DNA of 11,592 bases, from positions 1-11,592 of the forward strand of contig DASUZB010000022.1 of the NCBI GenBank assembly GCA_036377075.1, written 5' to 3'. Within the stretch, counting starts at the first letter, position 1. Each line of letters begins with the position of its first letter. Under the pieces are notes generated by a model that did not search any database, was not told where the DNA came from, and worked only from the letters and a program-made list of their open reading frames with translations. This stretch comes from DASUZB01 sp036377075. GTDB taxonomy: Bacteria > Actinomycetota > CALGFH01. Positions 6,551 to 11,592 of this stretch are shown here, piece by piece. The position numbers and the translations under genes are program-made.

Positions 6551-6934
6551 ATGCACGACGACCCTAGCGCCGCCGCGCCTGCCAGGCCAGTGGACAAGCG
6601 CTGTACCGCTTGCTACGAGACGAAGCCTGCCGAGCAGTTCTATGTCAGCAACGGACGGCTGTCTGCGTACTGCAAGACATGCCAACGTGCCAAGTCCGCT
6701 GCCGCTTACCGCCGTCGTCGGGCAGATTCGACCGATCGAGCGCGCATACGCGCCCTCGATCGCCAGCGCAAGCGGGCTGAGCGGGCTCGGAGCGCACGCA
6801 GCGACCCCGAGCATTCGCGCCGTCAGTCCCGCGTTCGCACCGTGGCTGTGCGTCGGCTGATAGGTGCTCACCAGACCGAATACCGCGCCTTGCTGCAAGA
6901 CGAGCGCCGTCGGCAGGAGGGCCGGGATGGCTGA
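6551..6934 (+). CDS. Small zinc-finger (CxxC...CxxC) Arg-rich protein
   Basis: 127 residues from ATG 6551; a GTG at 6548 is an equally possible start. GAGGAG (6534-6539) is the ribosome binding site. C18-T-A-C21 and C41-K-T-C44 flank KPAEQFYVSNGRLSAY, the compact zinc finger often found at the N-terminus of phage and actinobacterial HNH-type proteins. Here no HNH motif follows; the rest is a highly basic helix rich in Arg (about 45-127), suggesting nucleic-acid binding. It overlaps the next gene by 8 bases and opens the transfer-type operon. It could be a regulator, or an accessory protein for the Replic_Relax protein; function not established. Confidence 0.7.
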   Translation: MHDDPSAAAPARPVDKRCTACYETKPAEQFYVSNGRLSAYCKTCQRAKSAAAYRRRRADSTDRARIRALDRQRKRAERARSARSDPEHSRRQSRVRTVAVRRLIGAHQTEYRALLQDERRRQEGRDG

Positions 6935-7760
6935 CGCTTCGCGACGCTTTCACGCCGCACCGTCCATGCACCGTCCTCGGGGCGGCGATGACCACCGTGC
7001 CCGGCAGTCGCGTCGTCCCCGTTGGGACAGCGACGCCGGCATTACCGACCGCGACGTGGCCGCCCTGTGTTGGCTTGGCCAGCAGTACGCCGCCCGCTCC
7101 GACGTCCTGCGGGTGCTGCTCGGGCGGCTGTCGCCTGGCTCTCCGCGCATCGAGGGGCTGCTTGGCGAGGAGACGTTGCGGCAGATCCTTGACCGCTGGG
7201 AGGACCGAGGGCTGGTCACGCGGGACCGGCTGCTAGGCCACCTGTGGGTCGCCCCCACCGCCAAGGCGGTGCGGTTGGTCGGCCTGGAGGTGCGCGCCTG
7301 GTCCTTCGTCATCCCCCAGCTCGCCCACGTCCACGCCGTCGGCGTGGTCCGCCTCGCCCTGGAACCACACATCCCCGACGGTGGCCGCTGGCTATCAGAG
7401 CGCGAGCTGCGCCGCGAGGCCGGCAAGAGCCACGTCCCCGACGGCGCCGTCCAGCTCCCCGACGATCCCGATGCCATCGCCGGGTTGGGACTGTACGGGG
7501 AGGACGTTGACCCCCTCCCCAAGCGGGTAGCGGTCGAGGTCGAGCTGACCCGCAAGGGTGCGGCTCGGCTGCGGCAGGCCTGGACCCGGCCGCGGCATGG
7601 CCGCTGGATCCGGACCGTCTACTACGCCCCGCCCGAGGTCGCCGGCTACCTGACCGGCCAGCTCCAGCGCATCCGACCCCGGTATCCCATCCAGGTTCAC
7701 CCGCTGCCCGAGGTGCCGGGGACCAGCTACCAGCGCTCAACCCCCGGAGGTGCCTCGTGA
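6927..7760 (+). CDS. Replication-relaxation (Replic_Relax) family protein
   Basis: 277 residues from ATG 6927 with AGGAGG (6915-6920) six bases upstream. A winged-helix part (about 39-120, ITDRDVAALCWL ... LRQILDRWEDRGLV ... LLGHLWVAPT) is followed by the family core: PQLAHVHAVGVVRLAL (130-145), WLSERELRRE (155-164), HVPDGAV (169-175), VAVEVELTRKG (201-211) and VYYAPPEV (231-238). The family is widespread in actinobacterial plasmids and integrative elements, usually next to a VirD4/FtsK-like ATPase as here. The PDG...ExELTRK pattern resembles a PD-(D/E)XK nuclease centre (D172, E204, E206, K210), so DNA nicking for replication or transfer is a reasonable inference; it is not shown. The stop overlaps the next start (GTGA). 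No other relaxase or Rep protein is visible in the window. Confidence 0.85.
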   Translation: MADASRRFHAAPSMHRPRGGDDHRARQSRRPRWDSDAGITDRDVAALCWLGQQYAARSDVLRVLLGRLSPGSPRIEGLLGEETLRQILDRWEDRGLVTRDRLLGHLWVAPTAKAVRLVGLEVRAWSFVIPQLAHVHAVGVVRLALEPHIPDGGRWLSERELRREAGKSHVPDGAVQLPDDPDAIAGLGLYGEDVDPLPKRVAVEVELTRKGAARLRQAWTRPRHGRWIRTVYYAPPEVAGYLTGQLQRIRPRYPIQVHPLPEVPGTSYQRSTPGGAS

Positions 7761-9700
7761 CCGTCCCCACCCGTCCTGAGGTCTCCCGTGGCTGGCAGGC
7801 CACCCCTGCCAACCCGATCCCGCGAGCCGCGCGGCAGCCGGCCGCCAACGGCCTGTTGCTGGTCATGCTGGTACTGGTCTGGTTCTCGCCGCTGTCCATC
7901 GTCGCCTGGCTGCTGGGGCAGGCGGTGATCTTGCTTCAGCGCCGCTGGCACTGGTGGCGCTTCACCCTAGCCGCCCTCGCCTGGATCGCCGTAGTGCTGC
8001 TGGTGGTCGGCCCCGAGCAGGCCTTGCGCCGGCATGTGTTCGTGCCCCAGCACTTCTGGCAGTACGTGGCCCTGCACTTCGGCTTCGGCCCATCAGGGAG
8101 CCGGATCACCGTCGGCCAGTTCCTCTGGGACCTGCTGGCCACCCAGGTGTGGCTGGCTGTCCCAGTCGGGCTGCTGGCCGCGTCGCTGTCGGTGTGGAAT
8201 GCCGAGCGGGCCGCTGGTGGGGCCGAGTGGAGCCCGTTCGTGCGCCGCCGCCAGCGCATCGACCAGCGCGCCCGCGACCGCCGGGTGGCCCGGCTAGTGG
8301 CCCGGCCGGGTAGCCACAAGCTCGCCGCTCCCGCGCTTGGGATCGCGCTGGACGGTGATCTGGCCGGCTGGCGGCAGGGCCGCTACGTGGTCCCGCCGGC
8401 GCACCTGCGGGGCAAAGGTATGGCGGTGGTCGGCGCCCCCGGGGCCGGCAAGACCGTCACCCTGCTCCGGCTGGCCTACTTGGCTGGGCTGTTGGGTCGC
8501 AAGGTCTGCTTCGTTGACTGCAAGGGCACCGACCCCACCCTGGTTCCGTCGCTGATCGCCGCCTACCGGCTCGGCAACCCCACCGCGCGGGTCGGCTGCT
8601 GGCCAGACACGGCCATGGACATGTGGCGCGGCAACCCCGCCCAGGTCCAGAGTCGGCTGCTGGCCGTGGAGCAGTTCAGCGAGCTGTTCTACAAGCGCGT
8701 CGCCTCCGCTGGCTTGCGCCTGGCCTTGACCGCCCCCGACATGCCAGCGGTCGACGGCAGCGACGAGCTGCTGCGCCGTCTGGACGTCGACGAGCTGGCC
8801 GCCCTGTGGGAAGGCCGGCCCCTGCAGCTCAAAGACATCGAGGCCATCGGCGACCACCTGGCCGGGACCCGGCTGCGCTATGCCGACTTCTTCGCCGCCC
8901 TGGCCGGCGCCTTCGACCGCGGCCACTGGAGCTACGAGGACGTCGACCTGGCCGTCCTCACCGTGCCCACCCTGCTCAGCAAGAGCGAGGCGGACGCGGC
9001 CATGCGGGTGGTGCTGGAGGACTACGGCCACTACGCCACCGGCCGCAAGCCCCGTCAAGGCGAGGACGCGGTGCTGATGCTCGATGAGTTCAGCGCCCTC
9101 GCCTCCGGCGTCGATGCGGCGATCAACCTGATCGAGCGGCTGCGCGACGTCGGCGTCCAGGTCGTGGTCGCCGCCCAGAGCGTCGAGGGCCTCGGGGATC
9201 ACCGCCAGGCGCCGCGGCTGCTGGCCGCCTGCGCCGGCGGCGTCATCGTCCACCAATGCCCCGACCCCGAGCGGCTGCTGGTCCTGGCCGGCCAGGTGCG
9301 GGTGCTGGAGCACAACTGGGAGCTGGACTACTACGGCCCCAGAGGGTTCGCCAAGGCACGGATGGGCGAGCGGCCCCGCATCGATCCCGAGGCCGTCCGC
9401 CAGGCCCAGCCTGGCGAAGCATGGGTCATCCAGGCCGGCCACAGCATCCACCTCCGCGTCCTGCCGCCACCAGCGGTCGCACCCGAGCCGGGCGAGCCAG
9501 CCGCAACCATCCCGCTGGCCGACGACACCGTCCCGTTGCCGGCGGCCGAGCAGTCAGTGCCCGTGGGGATCGCGGCGGCCATTGCCTACCTACGCCGGAC
9601 CGTGCGCCAGCGGCGTCGGCAGCCAGCCGGGCGGCTGCCCTCACCGGCCCGCCGGCTCGGACTGGTCGGACGGCCACTGCCAGGACGAGGCCGGCGATGA
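7757..9700 (+). CDS. Membrane-anchored VirD4/TraG/FtsK-like DNA-translocating ATPase
   Basis: 647 residues. The GTG start has GGAGGT (7746-7751) five bases upstream and overlaps the previous stop (GTGA). The N-terminus has three hydrophobic segments (about 32-60, 69-85 and 121-146). The cytoplasmic ATPase has Walker A GAPGAGKT (226-233), a conserved KVCFVDCKGTDP (249-260), Walker B AVLMLDEFSAL (438-448) and VVVAAQSVEGLG (469-480), followed by a beta segment and a basic, Pro/Arg-rich tail (about 605-647). This is the coupling-protein layout: a hexameric ring at the membrane that moves DNA to a recipient or recruits a nucleoprotein substrate. It directly follows the Replic_Relax gene, its usual partner. 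Other possibilities are a TraB-type double-strand pump, but the domain order fits the VirD4/TraG style better. Confidence 0.85.
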   Translation: MTVPTRPEVSRGWQATPANPIPRAARQPAANGLLLVMLVLVWFSPLSIVAWLLGQAVILLQRRWHWWRFTLAALAWIAVVLLVVGPEQALRRHVFVPQHFWQYVALHFGFGPSGSRITVGQFLWDLLATQVWLAVPVGLLAASLSVWNAERAAGGAEWSPFVRRRQRIDQRARDRRVARLVARPGSHKLAAPALGIALDGDLAGWRQGRYVVPPAHLRGKGMAVVGAPGAGKTVTLLRLAYLAGLLGRKVCFVDCKGTDPTLVPSLIAAYRLGNPTARVGCWPDTAMDMWRGNPAQVQSRLLAVEQFSELFYKRVASAGLRLALTAPDMPAVDGSDELLRRLDVDELAALWEGRPLQLKDIEAIGDHLAGTRLRYADFFAALAGAFDRGHWSYEDVDLAVLTVPTLLSKSEADAAMRVVLEDYGHYATGRKPRQGEDAVLMLDEFSALASGVDAAINLIERLRDVGVQVVVAAQSVEGLGDHRQAPRLLAACAGGVIVHQCPDPERLLVLAGQVRVLEHNWELDYYGPRGFAKARMGERPRIDPEAVRQAQPGEAWVIQAGHSIHLRVLPPPAVAPEPGEPAATIPLADDTVPLPAAEQSVPVGIAAAIAYLRRTVRQRRRQPAGRLPSPARRLGLVGRPLPGRGRR

Positions 9701-9946
9701 GGCCACCGGCCAGGACCGGCCTCCCCGCTTCGCTGCCGTGCGGGGACCCCGACCCCACACGGCCCGGCCGGTTGCCTGCTGGACGGGCTGCCACCTGGCC
9801 GCCGCCCGCGTCAAGGGCGCTTCGCGTCCCTACGGGAGGGCCTGCGGCCCCCCTTGACCCGGCCGTCGTCCAAGCGGCCCGGAGACACCCGGTCGCCCGG
9901 GGCGGGCGAGGAGCAGCGCCCGACCAGCAGGCAAAGGAGGCCCCAG
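9701..9946. other. Structured non-coding region, candidate single-strand origin or oriT
   Basis: No convincing gene: an ATG at 9697 overlaps the ATPase stop, but its product is a Pro/Ala/Arg-rich string that would run through the next gene. The region instead holds TCCCCGC/GCGGGGA (9722-9728 and 9740-9746), the three-armed structure at 9810-9858, and TCGCCC/GGGCGA (9893-9898 and 9904-9909). It sits between the DNA-translocation genes and the SSB gene. Density of secondary structure and context suggest an origin of single-strand replication or transfer; this is inference. Confidence 0.45.
9810..9858. repeat. Perfectly tiled three-armed cruciform (four-way junction fold)
   Basis: The 49 bases divide with no leftover: outer stem GTCAAGGG (9810-9817) with CCCTTGAC (9851-9858); arm 1 CGC-TTC-GCG (9818-9826); arm 2 TCCC-TAC-GGGA (9827-9837); arm 3 GGGCC-TGC-GGCCC (9838-9850). 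Stems of 3, 4 and 5 bp all carry 3-base loops. On the minus strand the loops read GAA, GTA and GCA, all of the GNA class that is unusually stable in single-stranded DNA. Streptomyces telomere ends and parvoviral termini use comparable multi-arm folds. No second copy is visible in this window. Confidence 0.7.
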
Positions 9947-10159
9947 GTGATCCAGTTCCGCCGCTGCGAGCTATTGGTGCTCCAAGGCATCCAGCTCAAC
10001 GCCTACCAGCGCTGTGGCCGACGCGGCACCCCCAGCATCCCCGACGGCCTGGCCTACCGGAGCGTCTGCCCCCAACACCGAGCCGAGCTCGCCCGACTTC
10101 GGGCGGCTGGCCTCGCCGAGCGACTGCGCTGGGCTGAGGTCGAGGGGGTGAGGCCCTGA
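9947..10159 (+). CDS. Small Cys-containing protein of unknown function
   Basis: 70 residues from GTG 9947, chosen because AAAGGAGG (9933-9940) lies six bases upstream; the frame is open further left but without a site. Cysteines occur at RRC, QRCGRRGT and VCPQH, the last a CxxH, which suggests an incomplete zinc ribbon; the C-terminal half is a charged helix. Not recognised as a known family. It precedes the SSB gene by 66 bases and follows the structured region. Confidence 0.55.
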   Translation: MIQFRRCELLVLQGIQLNAYQRCGRRGTPSIPDGLAYRSVCPQHRAELARLRAAGLAERLRWAEVEGVRP

Positions 10160-10205
10160 CCCTGCCGTCCCCGTTCACCCGCGACGTCCTGTAGCACCCG
10201 CACGA

Positions 10206-10220
10206 CTGCCAAGGAGGCAG
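10206..10220 (+). promoter_or_regulatory. Ribosome binding site of ssb inside a small hairpin
   Basis: CTGCC (10206-10210) and GGCAG (10216-10220) are perfect inverted repeats enclosing AAGGA. The Shine-Dalgarno sequence AAGGAGG (10211-10217) is therefore partly in the loop and partly paired, eight bases before ATG 10226. A hairpin of this kind can tune translation, for example by protein binding; the short stem makes this tentative. Confidence 0.4.
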
Positions 10221-10225
10221 CAGCC

Positions 10226-10630
10226 ATGGCCGACACCCACGTCACCGTCACCGGCAACCTGACCGACGACCCCGAGCTCAAGCACACCCCCAACGGCGCC
10301 ATGGTCGCCAACTTCCGGATCGCGGTGACCGCCCGCGTCCGCGACGGGGAGACCTGGCGCGACGGCGACACCAGCTACTTCCGCGTCAACGTCTGGCGGC
10401 AGCTGGCCGAGCACGTCACCGACTCCCTCTCCAAGGGCGACCGGGCGGTGGTCATCGGCCGGCTCAAGAGCCGCAGCTGGGAGACCCCCGAGGGCGACAA
10501 GCGCTCGGTGGTCGAGGTCGAGGCCGACGAGGTTGCCCCGTCCCTGCGTTGGGCGATCGCCAAGCCCGAGCGCGCCGCCAACGGCGGCAAGGCCAAGGGT
10601 GGCCAGTTCAACGACGAGCCCAACTTCTAG
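10226..10630 (+). CDS. ssb: Single-stranded DNA-binding protein
   Basis: 134 residues. The N-terminal OB fold is clear: VTVTGNLTDDPEL (6-18), MVANFRIAV (26-34), the YFRVNVWRQLAEHV segment (51-64), KGDRAVVIGRL (70-80) and VVEVEADEVAPSL (95-107). The linker is short (about 110-127), and the tail ends FNDEPNF instead of the usual acidic DDDIPF-type tip, so contacts with host repair and replication proteins may be weakened. ATG 10226 follows AAGGAGG by eight bases. It probably protects the single-stranded intermediate made during transfer or replication of the element, fitting its place downstream of the Replic_Relax and ATPase genes. It is shorter than typical chromosomal SSBs of actinomycetes and resembles plasmid/phage versions. 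Confidence 0.92.
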   Translation: MADTHVTVTGNLTDDPELKHTPNGAMVANFRIAVTARVRDGETWRDGDTSYFRVNVWRQLAEHVTDSLSKGDRAVVIGRLKSRSWETPEGDKRSVVEVEADEVAPSLRWAIAKPERAANGGKAKGGQFNDEPNF

Positions 10631-10643
10631 TCCTGGCACGAGT

Positions 10644-10676
10644 GAGGCCGGGGCGGATCGGACCCGTCCCGGCCTC
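10644..10676 (+). terminator. Strong hairpin after ssb
   Basis: GAGGCCGGG (10644-10652) pairs perfectly with CCCGGCCTC (10668-10676); a G-U pair and CGG/CCG extend the stem to 13 bp around ATCGGAC. It starts 14 bases after the ssb stop. There is no U-tract, so it may be a GC-rich terminator, a partial attenuator, or an mRNA 3'-end stabiliser between ssb and the next small gene. Confidence 0.5.
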
Positions 10677-10699
10677 GCACCCAGAGGAGATGGTCCCGG

Positions 10700-10879
10700 A
10701 TGCATCCGTCACCCTACCCCACGCACCCGCAGCCGGCGCCGGCGCTGCACCTGCTGGCCGGGCTGTGGGTCGCCTCCTGCCCGGTCTGCGGGTTCCAGCT
10801 CACCAGCGCCCATACCCAGGCCCGCTGCGAACGCCGCGCCGCCCGCCGGACCTGTCCTGTCTGCCGAGAGGACGCCTAA
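10700..10879 (+). CDS. Tiny zinc-ribbon protein
   Basis: 59 residues from ATG 10700. AGGAG (10684-10688) is the nearest ribosome binding site, with rather long spacing (11 bases). After a Pro/His-rich start it contains CPVC (about residues 27-30), a single Cys (QARC) and a second CPVC near the C-terminus, a likely zinc ribbon. The TAA stop shares its last A with the next ATG (TAATG), so the two genes are probably translationally coupled. Actinobacterial mobile elements often carry such small zinc-ribbon proteins; function unknown. Confidence 0.6.
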   Translation: MHPSPYPTHPQPAPALHLLAGLWVASCPVCGFQLTSAHTQARCERRAARRTCPVCREDA

Positions 10880-11130
10880 TGGCCAGGGTCACCATCCACC
10901 TCGGCGGCCGTGAGCGCCTGGAGGCCAGGATCAGCAAGGCCACGCCGCTGGGCGCGCTGGGCACCGAGGCCCTGGTGTACTTGGGCACCACCTGCCTCGG
11001 CGGCTCCGCCACGGCCATGCGTGCCCTGGCCGACGCCCTCCTGGAGGCGGCCGACCTGGCCGAGGCCTACGACGCCGACCCCGACGCCCTCAACCAGCGC
11101 GAGCAAGCCGAGCGTGCCACCGACCACTGA
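10879..11130 (+). CDS. Small protein of unknown function
   Basis: 83 residues, starting at an ATG that overlaps the preceding stop. The N-terminus looks like a beta strand (RVTIHLG), the middle holds a Gly/Thr-rich loop (LGTTCLGGSATAM) and the C-terminal half is an acidic helix rich in Ala, Glu and Asp. No motif identifies it. Its coupling with the zinc-ribbon gene suggests they act together. A strong hairpin follows the stop. Confidence 0.6.
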   Translation: MARVTIHLGGRERLEARISKATPLGALGTEALVYLGTTCLGGSATAMRALADALLEAADLAEAYDADPDALNQREQAERATDH

Positions 11131-11141
11131 CCCCGGACACG

Positions 11142-11177
11142 GCGGCGGCCCCCGGGCTCGGACCCTCGGGCCGCCGC
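11142..11177 (+). terminator. GC-rich hairpin between the unknown gene and the DUF2637 gene
   Basis: GCGGCGGCCC (11142-11151) pairs perfectly with GGGCCGCCGC (11168-11177), a 10-bp stem; GGG/CCC (11154-11156 and 11163-11165) makes an inner stem. It begins 11 bases after the stop at 11130 and ends 11 bases before AGGAG (11189-11193). No U-tract. Like the hairpin after ssb it may limit read-through within the operon. Confidence 0.45.
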
Positions 11178-11199
11178 ACCCTCCGCGCAGGAGCCGCAC

Positions 11200-11592
11200 A
11201 TGCTTCGCACCACCCCGTACCCGGCCGCCCCCGAGCCGAGCGGCGACCGCACCGAGCGGCTGCTGGCCGCCATCCGCGTCGCCCTGGTCGCCGCCCTCAC
11301 CGCCCTCGTCTTGGCGATCGCCGCGCTGGCCTACGTCGTCTCCTTCGAGGCCATCCGCGCCTTCGCCATCGAGACCGCCGCCTTCCCGCCGGCGCTGGCC
11401 TGGTCCGCGCCCCTGCTGGTCGACAGCTTCACCACCGCCGCCAGCCTGGTCATCCTCTGGCGCTACCTGCGCGGCGAGGGCTGGCGGGAGCCCTGGTATG
11501 CCTGGACCCTGGTCGCCTGTGCCACCGCCGTGTCGGTCGCCCTCAACGTCGCCCACGCCCCCGAGCGCATCAGCGCCCAGCTGTTCGCCGCC
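11200..11592 (+). CDS. DUF2637 membrane protein, truncated by the window end
   Basis: 131 codons are visible with no stop. ATG 11200 has AGGAG (11189-11193) six bases upstream. A short Pro-rich N-terminus is followed by hydrophobic segments at about 26-48, 61-87 and 100-120; AYVVSFEAIRAFA, PPALAWSAPLLVDSFTTAAS and WYAWTLVACATAVSVALNVA match the DUF2637 pattern. This family of four-helix membrane proteins, often followed by a cytoplasmic DNA-binding tail, occurs in actinobacterial plasmids and integrative elements and is suspected to help intramycelial spread or transfer. The C-terminal part lies outside the window. Confidence 0.8.
   Translation, partial: MLRTTPYPAAPEPSGDRTERLLAAIRVALVAALTALVLAIAALAYVVSFEAIRAFAIETAAFPPALAWSAPLLVDSFTTAASLVILWRYLRGEGWREPWYAWTLVACATAVSVALNVAHAPERISAQLFAA

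Noticed and set aside
8294..9451. 385-codon minus-strand frame opposite the VirD4/FtsK-like gene
   Set aside because: The plus frame has Walker A and B motifs, a good ribosome binding site and gene overlap; the minus frame is compositionally a shadow.
9697..10137. Frame starting with an ATG that overlaps the ATPase stop (ATGA)
   Set aside because: The product is a Pro/Arg/Ala-rich string, it crosses the three-armed structure, and it overlaps the better supported 9947-10159 gene in another frame.

Overview
The window is very GC-rich DNA (apart from roughly the first 200 bases) with GTG starts, purine-rich ribosome binding sites and short overlaps between genes. The protein families (Replic_Relax, DUF2637, a membrane VirD4/FtsK-type ATPase) and the tRNA-Leu(GAG)-like fragment are typical of mobile elements of Actinomycetota. 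I read it as part of an integrative, probably conjugative element from an actinomycete; no species can be named.

Layout. (1) 1-214 is non-coding. (2) 215-4553, minus strand: a ~930-residue protein with an N-terminal DUF4365 (PD-(D/E)XK-type nuclease) domain and a long helical-repeat/HEAT tail, and upstream of it a phage terminase large-subunit-like ATPase/nuclease with no capsid, portal or small-terminase gene nearby. (3) 4628-6164, plus strand: a small winged-HTH protein overlapping (ATGA) a tyrosine integrase that keeps all catalytic residues but is split by a one-base frameshift near 5744. (4) 6165-6550: a long hairpin, then an attachment core made of the 3' half of tRNA-Leu(GAG) on the minus strand (6250-6304), then five closely spaced inverted repeats leading into the next operon. 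(5) 6551-9700, plus strand, tightly overlapping: a zinc-finger protein, a Replic_Relax protein and a VirD4/FtsK-like membrane ATPase. (6) 9701-9946: non-coding and highly structured, with a perfectly tiled three-armed cruciform at 9810-9858. (7) 9947-11592, plus strand: small Cys-containing proteins, a single-strand DNA-binding protein, an unknown 83-residue protein and a DUF2637 membrane protein cut by the window end.

How it fits together: the HTH-integrase-att order resembles the xis-int-attP cassette of actinomycete integrative elements such as pSAM2. The right-hand operon looks like a DNA-processing and transfer module (Replic_Relax, coupling-type ATPase, SSB, membrane protein). The left-hand genes look like cargo: a possible defence nuclease and an orphan packaging-type motor. 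The tRNA fragment lacks a tRNA 5' half and has element-like DNA on both sides, which suggests a circular (attP) form or two elements in tandem. The most unusual signal is the compact three-armed fold at 9810-9858, whose three loops are all GNA triloops on the minus strand; it is a candidate single-strand origin or transfer-related site.
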